This document shows positions 29,649 to 40,502 of a stretch of DNA of 64,000 bases, piece by piece. The notes below the pieces were generated by a model that made no database searches, was not told where the DNA came from, and saw only the letters and a list, made by a program, of their open reading frames with translations. Source of the DNA: Trichomonas vaginalis G3 (taxonomy: Eukaryota; Parabasalia; Trichomonadida; Trichomonadidae); contig NC_067205.1 of the NCBI RefSeq assembly GCF_026262505.1, positions 13,702,001 to 13,766,000 of the forward strand, written 5' to 3'. The position numbers were made by a program, and so were the translations under genes. How positions within the stretch are numbered: position 1 is the first letter of the stretch; each line of letters opens with the position of its first letter.

Positions 29649-31925
29649 GAGAGGTTATCGATTTTGTAATTTAATCGTCGTCGTTATCGATTTTGTAATT
29701 TAATCGTTATCGTCTTTTTCTAAACGTGCATTTTTACATTAAAAGCAATGCAACTCCAAAATTAATTGGTATTTAGACTTTAATTAGGTGCAGACAAACG
29801 AAATGCAGTCCAAATATTTTGGTGATATATGAATTACATAAATTTAGGGAAATTGAAATTATATCTTTTTAAATTTTTAGGAAAACAGATTTATAGAATT
29901 GTTTAAGTCATCAAAATAATGCAGACTTAGGTCAAATTTTCCAAATTTAATCATTTGCAAGACTTTCAAGCGACTTCAAAATGTCGAAATATAAGTCCAA
30001 AAATAAAATTACGATTACAGTCTATCCTCAATTATTATCACGCTAATTATTGAGTGACCCATGCGTTCGTATGTATGTAATACCTTTTAAAAAGGAGATG
30101 AGAGAGATAAACTACATTTACAATTTAAATCTGATGTATTTACTTGTTACATTTACAAATGTAAATGTTTCTCGTAATGTTTACATTTTGTAAGTATAAC
30201 GAATAAAAATGACGCACTTTTTTTACAAAGTCAAATTATGCGAGACAACTTTACTTGTTACATTTACAAATGTAAATGTTTCTCGTAATGTTTACATTTT
30301 GTAAGTATAACGAATAAAAATGACGCACTTTTTTTACAAAGTCAAATTATTGTTCGATTTTTGCAGCTTGTAAACGATTAATTGTATAAAGCAATTGATA
30401 TTAGCACGACATAACTGAATAATTCTAATATTGAAATCAAAAGCCCTTAAAATATCATGATATTTTAATTTCATAACAAATCTAGGAGACTATTTGATGA
30501 AAACATATCCGATGTGGGTTTTGTTGTATTATATAACTTGTTATTGACTTCTTAGCTTTCCAAATTTTTTTCGATAATGAGAAAACGAATGAAAAATCAA
30601 CATTTGGTCCATTTAAAATTTGATTTGTTTACATTTTTTTTACTTTTTGAATTTCAATTTATATTTTCCTCAAGAAATACTTTAGATTTTAAGAAACTAA
30701 ATCATATAATCTACTAAGAAAATATATTAAATCCTATAATACTCAAAGTTTTGTGATAAATCCGATCTTTTTTATTTTACTTTTATTATGTTTTTGCAAA
30801 CTTAAGGTCCTCACTAGGTAAAACATAATACTCTTTGAAGTTAAGTATTTTCACAAAGAGAGGACCAACAATATCAAAAGATTGAATAAAGATTTGTATT
30901 ATTTTATTTATTTTTAAGAACATGTTTGGAAAACACTTACTTCGTTCTACAAATGTGTATCTCTTTATATCAAAGATTCTTCTCAAATTATTGAGAGACT
31001 TCTCTCAAAAAAAGGAAAATTTGATAACTAAAAAAAATTATGGCATAACCTCTCGTTTTGCATAGATATATATTTACATGGTCACAGAGCTTATTTTCAT
31101 TGTCAAAACTTAAAAATTTTTAGTGGACTATACCCTTAATAGGATAAAAAAAAAGAATTTACACTCTCTCACTTTGAAAACGTAGAAAATGCCAATCTAT
31201 TGGTATACATTTTAGTTTTGTTAAGTTTACAAAATGATTACTCTAGATTTTAAAGATTTATCAAGAATTTAGAGAATATCCTTCTCAAAACAACTTCAAT
31301 AGCGAAGGATTAGTATTGAATCGGATTTGTAACATAATTATAGTACATTACAATACAATTTCTCCGATTTTTAAATATTTTTGAAATATTTACAAAATTG
31401 CTCTTTCTATCATCGATACTTTAATACAGAGCAAATTTAGTAAATGTCATCACGTTATTTTTTCATAAATCGTTTTCGAACTTTTGAAATATTTATTTTA
31501 AACCAGTTTTCTACATTTAATATGTGAATTATATCAAAAGTAGATGGGCGATACTTGTAAATCTATTTAAACTATTAGTTTGCTATTATTGAAGAACTTT
31601 ATAATTTTTTTTTCTTATGTATGGAATTAAAGATAATTTTGCCGATTCCAACTGGTTTTTCTATATGAGTTAAATATGCCAAGTGAAATTGGACTTGCCA
31701 ATATTGTAAATTGAAGTATGGACTATATATCGATTTTCATTGATTGATGAATAACTCGGAGTAATGTAATTGTTGATAATGAAAAATAGTTTTCAATTGC
31801 TGGTAAGGGCCAATGTATGTTCAATAGCTCCGAAAGCAAAAAATGCACGTTTAGAAAAAGACGATAACGATTAAATTACAAAATCGATAACGATGACGAT
31901 TAAATTACAAAATCAATAATGACCC
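29649..31925. mobile_element. Mutator-like (MULE) non-autonomous element
   Basis: 2,277 bp with a perfect 9-bp target duplication AACTTACCT (29640-29648 and 31926-31934) and inverted ends of about 80 bp. Each end has two tandem TTATCGATTTTGTAATTTAA units followed by TCGTTATCGTCTTTTTCTAA and ACGTGCATTTTT. Nine-bp duplications with long inverted ends are the Mutator signature. The outermost 15 bases differ between ends (GAGAGGTTATCG versus GGGTCATTATTG). Interior is AT-rich with no transposase; a 66-codon frame at 30786-30986 is not convincing. It interrupts MQN copy 3. Confidence 0.85.
30139..30350. repeat. 111-bp tandem duplication inside the MULE
   Basis: TTTACTTGTTACATTTACAA begins at 30139 and again at 30250, and about 100 bp after each match almost exactly, ending ACAAAGTCAAATTAT. 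Each unit contains the palindromic CATTTACAAATGTAAATG and a TTTACATTTTGTAAG stem. Recent duplication within the element. Confidence 0.85.
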
Positions 31926-32609
31926 AACTTACCTTGTTAAACACAAAAATTTTAAGATATCATGGAATGATCATGGCATTGGATTATATTTACGTGTTGA
32001 TGATAATACTGAAATTAAAGGTAGGTCAGGAACAGTTACAAATGGAGATGTTTCAATTTCAGTTTCTTACAAGTTGTTTCCAGATGTTAACTACATCAAC
32101 ATCATTCACACAGTTACAAACAACGGAGATAGAAATCATGAAGTAGACTTTCTATGCTATTCAGACATTGCTATTCAGACATTGCTATTGAAGGAAGTGA
32201 TGGATCAAGTGGTGATCAATGTCCAGAACGAAACATTGAAGGAAATCGAGGTGCTGAATTTATCAACAAAGATAGAACAGTTCGATTTCTTCTTCGAGAT
32301 TTCCCTTTTGTTACAAATGTTGATACTTATTCATATTCTAAATGTCCTGGAGGTGGAGCTTGGAAAAATTGTACAGAATACATATATGTTGAAAAAGGTG
32401 CTGGTATTATATTTTCATGGCAAAATCAACAAATTAAACCTCATGAATCTAAAAACTATTCATATTCCATTGGAATGGGTGAATATAATCCAAAGATTGA
32501 ACCAAAACAAACAGAAATCATTGATGATAATGAAGATATTCCTCAATTTCTTTATTATTATCACATCTTTTTAAATTGTATTGTTTTTATTGTAGTTTTA
32601 AAGCAATAA

Positions 32610-33304
32610 ATATAAATTATCATTCAAGTCATTATTAAAAAAGAAAATATAGTTATTATGAAACATAAATTATGAATTATTTCTGAATTCTATGGCATTC
32701 CAAACGGGAACCGCGGTTGGTTACCATGGATTTCCGTCACCGGTCACATTTTAAAGATTTTTAAAGCCTTATAAAAATATGCTTTGTAAATCATTTTTTG
32801 TAAATCGGCAAAAATTTGGTAATTTTCTTCAACTAATAAATCTGCGAATAGCATTTATAATACAAGAACAATCTTTTAAAATGTGTTTGATTCATTTTTG
32901 TATAATTTCATATAGGCACATATATTCTTCCGGGACTTTCCGTGATTTTACCGTAAAATCATTAGTTTACACCAATTTTCCCGTATTTTGAATAGTTTAC
33001 TGCACTTTTTCCGTAAAATTGAGTTACGGGAATCCGCAAAATTTCCGGACCTCATTTTTCATAGAATATAATAATAATACTTGATAAAAAGATATATTAT
33101 TTATATTTTTGATTTTTGAATTACGGAAAAAGTGAATTGATAACTTGATTTTTTTATATGGTTAATTTTTCAAATGATATTATGAAGATCTAAAATATTA
33201 AAAGGAAAAAATTGAATTACGGAAAAAGTGAGGTCAAAAGTGAAATAAATTTGCAGAACAATTTTCATTGAAATAAGCTTTATTTTTCATTATTAATAAC
33301 AATG
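32610..33304. other. intergenic region with GC-rich patch and repeated TTACGGAAAAAGTGA
   Basis: A GC-rich patch (GGGAACCGCGGTTGGTTACC...CCGTCACCGGTCAC) lies at 32705-32750, with CCGCGG, CCATGG and ACCGGT palindromes. TTACGGAAAAAGTGA occurs at 33121-33135 and 33217-33231, and its inverse CACTTTTTCCGTAA at 33003-33016, near other CCGTAAAAT words. No gene. Confidence 0.6.
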
Positions 33305-33985
33305 CTGTAATAAACAGAAATTCATCAAAAGTGACAGCTCTCAATTTTTTGATATTTGTAAATTCTAAATTGAATGAGAAAAATGAAATAATACTAAGCA
33401 TAATACAATATTCTAGATTTAATTATAATTAGGAAAAAGTTAGTTTTGAGAGTACTTTTCATAGGCATATAGAATGAAATCTTCTGAAAAATAATATCAC
33501 ATAAACTCATATTATTTTCTAATATATAACTATTTTATATAAAAATCAAATTCAATGATCTTAAAAGCGAAGGATAAACCTCAAAATTTACGAATATAAT
33601 GAGTGGGAATATAATGCTTATCTATCATAAAACCATATGAAATATCAATTTTTGCTTTACGCCTAATTTTTGACGACAATTAGCAAAAAATGTTAAATGT
33701 TAACACTCAGTCCATTTGAATATGAAAAATAAAATTGACTTTGATTAAGTGTTTTTATTTATCATGCAATTCTTCTTGCGACCAAAGATTTGAATAAAAG
33801 TTCAAAAAATAAGATAGCTTAAAAAATAATATACGGTAGTGTTTACTAATAGATGAATAGTATATAAATTCTATTAAAATGGATTTGATCCAAAAAAATA
33901 TATAAAATTTGATCATAAATAAAATCGTTTTAAATTACTTCTTCATTTAAATTATAACAATTATTTTTGGTTTTATAGTTTTTAA
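33305..33985. mobile_element. solo arm of the long-inverted-repeat element (copy A)
   Basis: Starts CTGTAATAAACAGAAATTCA and matches, over about 680 bp, the right arm of the integrase-bearing element at 42303-44737 (inverted) and the inner half of copy C, ending near TTTTTGGTTTTATAG. Only one arm is present, so it is a deletion remnant or one-ended insertion. Confidence 0.75.
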
Positions 33986-34380
33986 AGCTCATGTGGTTTT
34001 CTTAACCACAGAATACTTATGTGCTGTAGCATGCTTGCAATCCAAAGCTCACGTTAGACAACAAGAGTCATGAAGTCTCATACTAAGGGATATCCAACAT
34101 ATATTTTAATAATCTAATGTTTGTGACAAATATTCAACATAAAATTAAGTTTTCGTTTCGTTACAAGGCATTCATACTTTGGAGATATCATATTTAATGT
34201 ACAGAAAAGTTAATATTAAACAATACATGCTAAAGAATTAATAAATAAGATAATAAAATAAATTTATACGTAATTACTTTCATTTAATATGCTTTATGCT
34301 GTAAATTTGATTAAGAGCATTAAAAGGTTCCATAATCTGCTTTTATAGGCAAGATTTTTGATAAAATTTTAAATTTTGAA
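33986..34380. other. intergenic region
   Basis: No gene seen; AT-rich. Confidence 0.4.
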
Positions 34381-34473
34381 AAATGATGAGAAAAGGAAAA
34401 AAAAGGTAAATGAGAGCAAGAGGAGGGAAAAAGAAAAAGAAAAGGAAGGGAAGGGAAAATAAAGAAAGAAGGA
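34381..34473. repeat. polypurine tract
   Basis: About 90 bases almost all A/G on the plus strand, with GGAAGGGAAGGGAAAA and AGAGGAGGGAAAAAG. Able in principle to form triplex or to act as a transcription-pausing tract. It directly precedes a GC-rich hairpin island. Confidence 0.7.
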
Positions 34474-34499
34474 CATATAAAATTTAGATCGCATTCTTA

Positions 34500-34556
34500 A
34501 TGCCGAGGCGGCTTGCCGCCGAGGCGCGATTTTTTTAGGCCTCTACGGTAACCCGG
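34500..34556. repeat. GC-rich hairpin island
   Basis: GCCGAGGCGGCTTGCCGCCGAGGC-type sequence at 34501-34530: GGCGGC-TTG?-GCCGCC forms a short perfect hairpin flanked by repeated GCCGAGGC, then GCGATTTTTTT and a second GC patch (CTCTACGGTAACCCGG). Strikingly GC-rich in this AT-rich setting; hairpin plus T-run mimics a bacterial terminator. Confidence 0.75.
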
Positions 34557-34973
34557 CAATGTTTTTTTAAATCTTGTACAGCCCTACTGAATTCAATCTA
34601 AAAAAAAACATTCTCGAGATTAGCTGTACTAATTATAAGCATTCACTCATATTAGTGAATATTACTATAGACAATTTCCTATAATTCTTTTTAAATCACA
34701 AGTCAAAAGCACTTCAACAATCTCACAAAATTGAGAAGGAATGAAAGCATGTAAATCTCAATATACTTTTTCAAATGATTAAATGAGAACTAAATCCGTT
34801 GAAATAGTCTTGTAAAATTTAATACTTCAACAGCATTTCAATAGAATGATAAAGTTGCTGATTGGTACTTTTGGATCACACGAAAGATATTCATTGATTG
34901 AAAGAAAAATTATATTAAATGATAATAATAAAGTTAATGATTGAAAAAGAAAAAATCATTGATTAAAGATGCC
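34557..34973. other. intergenic region
   Basis: AT-rich. The words TCCGTTGAAATAGTCTTGT (34797-34815) resemble CCTCTGAAATAGTCTTGTGA at 28033, suggesting another dispersed decayed repeat. No gene. Confidence 0.4.
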
Positions 34974-35172
34974 CTTACCACTTTCTGACATACTCCGATA
35001 ATATCAATATATATTTATTCTGATTGCAAAAAGTATAACAGTAATATAAGGTACTAAGTAGTGATTTAAAATAACTTCTTCCCGAACAAAGTTAATGACT
35101 TTTTAGCTTAGAAAATTTGGATAAAAAACTAGAATGGCAAAAAAAATTGAGAGAATGTCAGAAAGTGATAAG
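34974..35172. mobile_element. 199-bp MITE
   Basis: CTTACCACTTTCTGACA (34974-34990) is mirrored by TGTCAGAAAGTGATAAG (35156-35172) with one mismatch. The middle matches the diverged repeat at 12405-12590. Small, AT-rich, no coding content. Target duplication not clear. Confidence 0.65.
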
Positions 35173-35252
35173 TACATCCTTAAAAACAACATATAAATAA
35201 CAAGATGAAAAAGAAAGTTGCTAAAAAAACAAGAAAATATAAACAATAATAT

Positions 35253-38200
35253 TTAATCAGACAAAAGGATGATGAATTCAGAGAGGTTTTCGCGAATGGC
35301 AATAGACTTAGCTTCAGATGTGTATCCAAACTGGATGAGTAAGTGGCACTTGAACTTGGAAGATTTGATTTCTTTGTCGATGATACTGAAAACGAATGAT
35401 TTAGTCTTGTTATTGCTGTTGAATGAATGAAGTAAAACTGTGATCCAGTCTTCGAAAACACTTGTATTGTTTGGAAGTGTGTACTTTCCGAAGTTGAAAA
35501 CAAATGAACGAGCTTTAGAAAGACTCATTGACTTAGATATTCTGTTGATTGTTTGTGTTGGATCGATCTTGAGTTCGATTGCGACTTTGCACGCGAATTC
35601 ATAAAGTTTCTTAGAGAAAAGACATTCCATGGCCAAAGGAAGTCCATCTCCGAAAAGATGGATAGAAGGGTTGTATTGGATACCATGAATTCGTTGAAGA
35701 TGAACGAACTCTTCTTGAAGATCGATGATCTTGAAATTGACAAGTTCGTGTGGGAAATCGCGTTGACATTTAGAAAGGATTTGTGAACGAACATCTTGAC
35801 GTTTCTCATGACTATAAATATCTTCAACGGCAAAGATCGCGTCATAATAATCGTCGAAAATCATGTCAAGTTGGTATCGAAGAAGACCAACTTTGTTTTT
35901 AGAAAGCATTGAGATGGATGCATATAATGCATTAGATGATAGTTCGTAATATGGATCATTTTCTTTCAAAATTTCCAACATAACGTCAACTTTGCCAAAA
36001 GATAGGGATGGTAACAGAACACCATATATAAACATCGATTCATCAAATGAATTCGATTTTAGGATTTCTATCGCACGCCCGTAAAAACCGGTTTCACAGA
36101 AAAATTTGATAACCGATGAAATTCCGTAAATTTGGTCTATGTAAAACGAGGCTGCGTTAGCCCAGGAAGGACAGAAAGCGGATGTTTTGGTGGCTATAAA
36201 CTTCTTACATGAGGAATAAAGGCTTTGGGGAGCAATATCTACAACAGGAGAACGAATATAATCTTCATCGAGACATAAGGGACTTTGCATGGCCCAAAGA
36301 AGCCTCTGTAAGAACTTCTCCTTCTTCTGGACATATTTTTTGAACTTGTCGAACTCGTTCTTCGCTTTTTCGTAGTCTGTAAATTTGAGCATCGTAAAAA
36401 AGAACTTTGAGTTCTCGGAAGTCTGTTTAAAGTGCTTGGCAAGGTCATGGAAGTCATCGGATACAAGTTTCTCGTGGATTTGGTCGCTCTTTCTATCAGA
36501 TCCGACGATATCAATTCCATATACGAAATTGTATCGAACGTAGAATGATATACTTGCGAGAATCTTTACTTTGAGTGTCTTTTCGATAACGATATCTATG
36601 TCTTTCTTGTTTTCTGGCGAAATTGATTTCAATATTTTTCTCAAAAACGCCAAAAACAAGACAATGAAGCGTTCGCATATTGCTTCGTGCTCCATACAGT
36701 CAACTACGACAAAAGCTGATATGTGGAGTGCGATAGGAACAAAAGAATTCGCAACAACTTGAAAATTTTCGACAAATTTTTGGTATTTTTTCAAAATTTG
36801 CGAAACATCATCGATCATTGGTGTTAATATTGGAAGAGAAAGGGAATCTCCGTAACTAGAAACAAGATCAATCGCTTCTTTACTCGCAATTTGCGAAATC
36901 TTCGAAATATTAAGATTATATTCTTGAGAAAGCTCGAAAAGAATATCCATAGCGTTCTCTCTGCACAGATGTTCGATTATTAGGTTCACATCTGGCTTGT
37001 TTGGTCGCAATCTTGGAGGAACGCTGAAATAACAAGATAAAGCTGTAAATTCTTTTTGATTTGAGAGTTTTAAGGCTTCTGAAAGGTTCATTAGCTCAAA
37101 TCTTTTCTCATATTGGTCTTCTGGTATTGCTAAAAGTATTTTTTCCTCAAATCCGTCGCAATAATTCAATGCGACTTCAGATTCATGTTTTGAGAGCAAA
37201 ATATTGATGACGTGGTCGACCATTATGTCCTCAAATAACTGTTGGTCGCCTGTAAACGTCGAAAGATCTTTTGCCGCTTGGTATTTTTTCCTAGAAACGA
37301 GTTGTGAGAGTCTGTTTGATATATTCTGCTTGGATTCTTTGATTGTATGTGGTGGATTCTTCAGTTTCAGTAGAAAAGTCACCATTTCCTTTGTATGAGA
37401 AATTTTATCGGAAATTATGAAACAATCCAAGAAATCCAGGTAAAATAACAACTTCTTAAGGTCCATGGAATCGATCTTCTCCATGATTATCTCATAAATT
37501 ATTTGAGGATCTGAAGAATATAAATAATCATCAAGGGAAACATCATCATTATCAATAAATTCCTTGATTTTAAGCTTTCTCTCATAAGGTTTTTCGCTTA
37601 ATATCTGATCAGAAATTGGATTAATCTTATTTTCATAAAAATTTTTCATAATTTTTGAGGAATTTTTAGGTAAAACTACATTCCTGTATTTTTTTAGTTC
37701 GTCAGGTGTCAAAGAACTCAACGCCATGGTCAAAGAAGCCATTGGATACAGAGGAGAAATTAATTTCAAAATATTTTCATTTGCACGGTATTTTACAAAC
37801 AAATATTGAAAGAAATCAATTCTGTTTACACCAGAAAATTCTAAGGCAATGTCAAATTTGCCATTTGAAATTAATTCGTCTAATTTTTCCATTGGATTCA
37901 TGTTTTTCATGGATAGAGGTGTGGTAATGCCACAGTTGATACACATGTTGATGAAATCAACGAGATTATTCAAATATTTACAGTTTTCGAAAGAATTTAA
38001 TTTTTCAAAAATTAAATCTCTCGAAAGAAGCAAATTATCAAGGTTTCTGACAGCAGTAAGATAAGTACTGTTCTTATGGATCACTTCTAGCTCGATATCC
38101 CTTGAAAATTCCTTGGATGAAAATTTTGATAATTTTTTCTTCAAAAAATCATCAAAATCTTTAGAGAATGTCAATGCTACGTCCGAGTATTCCTTTATGG

Positions 38201-39842
38201 CTGTCGACATGGCCATTTCCAGGTAAAATTTCGCTTCATTTTCCTTAAATTTAAACAAAAGACTTTTTGAGAGGTTTGAATTGAATTCAACAGTTCCTCT
38301 GACCAAATCTATGAATTTGAGCATCTTTTGGTTTGTCCCGACGGTTTCTACGGCCAAATCAAATTTTTTCTGTATTAAAAGGGGATGAACCAAAGATTCC
38401 GAGGGCGCGAGAAGGGCATTGTATGTAATGTTGTTTGCGTCATAGCATTTGATCTTCGCGAGAACTTGTGAGATATAATTGTCAATTTCGTCGTAAGTCT
38501 TTGATTGCGACATGATTTGAAGGAGCTTAAAGATCTTATTAACGGGGAGAATGAATCCGCCGTAGTTATCCTCTAAAAATAAAAGTGAAAAGATATCTGT
38601 GAAAATTTGCGATTTTAAAGCAGGATCCTTGAAAAAGGAGATGTAGTAGTTGATTTTGGTCTCATCAAAATCAGTAAGGATCGTATAAAACAAACAAAAA
38701 GAAACAATAAATATGAAATCCATTTTTGCGTAGCCATTCGTGAAAGATTCGAAGTTTTCCATGAACAGGAAGTCATCCAGATTCAGGCCATCCATAAGCG
38801 AAGAGCATATGTATGGAATTGAATGTTTTGACAGGTCATCAAAAGAAAATTTTTGTCCGACCATTTTAGACAAATTTGTGAGGATTGTGAGGTCATTCTT
38901 CACATTTTTGAAGAATTGCTTGAAAGATGGTGGTAAATCTGAAATTTTCTTAATGATATCAATTGAATTCTCAATAAATTGCCTGTTGGTACTGATTTTG
39001 TCGAATTCAAGTATATATGCTATTGCTAGATACTGTGGATGACCTTCTGAGAACTTAAGGGCTGCTGTTAAGTCGAAATTTTTAATTAATTTTAAATTTG
39101 GCTTTAAAAGGTAATCGTCTATATGTTTTGACCCTATGAATGACATGTGTAGTGGTTTCTTGGCAGTGTCTTGGTCGTTTGAAAGTAAAAGATGTTGAAA
39201 AAAACTTAAAAATTCATCATCTTTTGTTTCTATAATAGATTGAAGAAGAGCATGAGAATTATTTGTAACTACCTTTGGTATATGTCCTTTTAATTGTATT
39301 TCTGCATATGATTTATTGATGAAATAAAAAATTGAAATTTCTGTTTTTGGAAATAAAGAAAGGAGATCGTTCTGGTTGAAAACTTTATATAATGGTGTGT
39401 AGATTGTTATAAGTGATGTAAATAGATTCCTATTTGTTTGGTATAAATTGAATAATAAATTTGGTTTCATTTCGTTTTTATTGGCTCCTGATGTCAGAAA
39501 CTCGTATAATTTATTGAACTGTTTGTATTGTGGTAAGCTTAATTCGTAAACGATGACGTCTAGTGGGTATTCTGTTTTTTTGCCACCAAATTTCTGCGAA
39601 ATTTGCTCAGAAGCCCAATGAAAATGTGCTGGTGTTGGTAATTCTGATGTTATTACAAATTGTGGAGGTGGATTTGAGTGCGCGAGGCTTTTACAAATCG
39701 ATTTTGCAGAAATTGAAGTAATTAGATTGAAATATTGCATTGAAAAGTTCAATTTTCCAAGGCAGATATGCCGAATACCTTCACGAGTAAACGAAGTCTC
39801 GTTCAACCCGATGAAAAAATAGCTTCCGGGTTGAAGCTCCAT
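35253..39842 (-). CDS. 1,529-residue alpha-solenoid protein, spastizin (ZFYVE26)-like C terminus
   Basis: A single long intact frame, almost wholly helical, Leu/Lys/Phe-rich, with no membrane segment. A region near 1250-1345 reads GFYGRAIEILKSNSFDESMF, then LEILKENDPYYE and LLRYQLDMIFDDYYDAIFAV; this resembles the C-terminal helical repeats of spastizin/ZFYVE26 (its LYELQxFMxDxVRAAMTCIRF segment), a lysosome-reformation and autophagy protein that partners spatacsin. No FYVE zinc finger is visible. Other large trafficking solenoids (VPS8, spatacsin) are alternatives. Head: MELQPGSYFFIGLNETSFTR. Likely cytosolic, on endolysosomal membranes. Confidence 0.5.
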   Translation of the reverse strand: MELQPGSYFFIGLNETSFTREGIRHICLGKLNFSMQYFNLITSISAKSICKSLAHSNPPPQFVITSELPTPAHFHWASEQISQKFGGKKTEYPLDVIVYELSLPQYKQFNKLYEFLTSGANKNEMKPNLLFNLYQTNRNLFTSLITIYTPLYKVFNQNDLLSLFPKTEISIFYFINKSYAEIQLKGHIPKVVTNNSHALLQSIIETKDDEFLSFFQHLLLSNDQDTAKKPLHMSFIGSKHIDDYLLKPNLKLIKNFDLTAALKFSEGHPQYLAIAYILEFDKISTNRQFIENSIDIIKKISDLPPSFKQFFKNVKNDLTILTNLSKMVGQKFSFDDLSKHSIPYICSSLMDGLNLDDFLFMENFESFTNGYAKMDFIFIVSFCLFYTILTDFDETKINYYISFFKDPALKSQIFTDIFSLLFLEDNYGGFILPVNKIFKLLQIMSQSKTYDEIDNYISQVLAKIKCYDANNITYNALLAPSESLVHPLLIQKKFDLAVETVGTNQKMLKFIDLVRGTVEFNSNLSKSLLFKFKENEAKFYLEMAMSTAIKEYSDVALTFSKDFDDFLKKKLSKFSSKEFSRDIELEVIHKNSTYLTAVRNLDNLLLSRDLIFEKLNSFENCKYLNNLVDFINMCINCGITTPLSMKNMNPMEKLDELISNGKFDIALEFSGVNRIDFFQYLFVKYRANENILKLISPLYPMASLTMALSSLTPDELKKYRNVVLPKNSSKIMKNFYENKINPISDQILSEKPYERKLKIKEFIDNDDVSLDDYLYSSDPQIIYEIIMEKIDSMDLKKLLFYLDFLDCFIISDKISHTKEMVTFLLKLKNPPHTIKESKQNISNRLSQLVSRKKYQAAKDLSTFTGDQQLFEDIMVDHVINILLSKHESEVALNYCDGFEEKILLAIPEDQYEKRFELMNLSEALKLSNQKEFTALSCYFSVPPRLRPNKPDVNLIIEHLCRENAMDILFELSQEYNLNISKISQIASKEAIDLVSSYGDSLSLPILTPMIDDVSQILKKYQKFVENFQVVANSFVPIALHISAFVVVDCMEHEAICERFIVLFLAFLRKILKSISPENKKDIDIVIEKTLKVKILASISFYVRYNFVYGIDIVGSDRKSDQIHEKLVSDDFHDLAKHFKQTSENSKFFFTMLKFTDYEKAKNEFDKFKKYVQKKEKFLQRLLWAMQSPLCLDEDYIRSPVVDIAPQSLYSSCKKFIATKTSAFCPSWANAASFYIDQIYGISSVIKFFCETGFYGRAIEILKSNSFDESMFIYGVLLPSLSFGKVDVMLEILKENDPYYELSSNALYASISMLSKNKVGLLRYQLDMIFDDYYDAIFAVEDIYSHEKRQDVRSQILSKCQRDFPHELVNFKIIDLQEEFVHLQRIHGIQYNPSIHLFGDGLPLAMECLFSKKLYEFACKVAIELKIDPTQTINRISKSMSLSKARSFVFNFGKYTLPNNTSVFEDWITVLLHSFNSNNKTKSFVFSIIDKEIKSSKFKCHLLIQFGYTSEAKSIAIRENLSEFIILLSD

Positions 39843-40502
39843 GTTACTGACAAAAAATTCAGTTTTACAAATTAAAATTGAATAATTTATTTGTCAGAAT
39901 TTGTAATATTATCTAAATACTTCCAGAAAATCATGAAATCATTAAGTTATATAAGGAAATTCTATTTTGTATCTAACTAGAAATTGATTAAAGTTCGATT
40001 CTTTCTTATTTGCATCATTCTATTTTGTATAAAACTAGAAATTGATTAAACTTTGAGTTAACAAAAGTTATTCGCTTTAAAGTTCCACATGCACATCTTC
40101 TCATATTTGAGAAGTCTCTCATTTCATATGGAATTTTGTGTGTTTACTACTTTTAAAGTGAAGAGACTAATTATGCACATTCATGGACTAATCCATAATG
40201 TTAAAAACATTTTCATTGCATGAAATCAGAGTCGATCCTAGGAAAATAAAATCTATGTACAGATATCATAAAAAAAATTATGATATATTAACTTTCCTCA
40301 CCCTGTCTAAGACTAATTTCTCACTTTAATTCAACAGAAATTCTGAATCATGAACTTAGATCATAATTGAGTGAGATTATTTAGATGATTTCCTTTTTTA
40401 GGAGAAAAAAACTGAGATTTGAATGTAATATAAGCATGATACACGAAAGATACATGATTTAAATCATTTACTAAAATAATGAATACAAAAAATAAAAAAG
40501 AA
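39843..40502. other. intergenic region with a 59-bp-spaced direct repeat
   Basis: TTCTATTTTGTAT..AACTAG and AAATTGATTAAA occur at 39960-39992 and again at 40019-40050. No gene. It includes the promoter of the solenoid gene and the 3' flank of the kinase gene. Confidence 0.5.

Larger units (their letters stand above)
29587..32609 (+). pseudogene. MQN-family copy 3, split by a Mutator-like element
   Basis: The gene starts MQNDWIYSNSPKTGTNEG at 29587, is interrupted after the codons for TYL by a 2,277-bp insertion, and resumes at 31926 (TYLVKHKNFKISW...). Beyond that, a 14-bp tandem duplication (ATTCAGACATTGCT twice, 32158-32185) shifts the frame; the rest (GSDGSSGDQCPERNIEG to the hydrophobic tail FLYYYHIFLNCIVFIVVLKQ) is open to 32609. 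So two independent lesions in an otherwise near-identical copy, both recent. Confidence 0.85.

Noticed and set aside
30786-30986. 66-codon frame inside the MULE
   Set aside because: Too short and low in complexity, and no transposase motif.
33305-33985. Long terminal repeat (LTR) interpretation of the ~650-bp repeats
   Set aside because: In copies B and C the arms are inverted, not direct, and no reverse transcriptase is seen.
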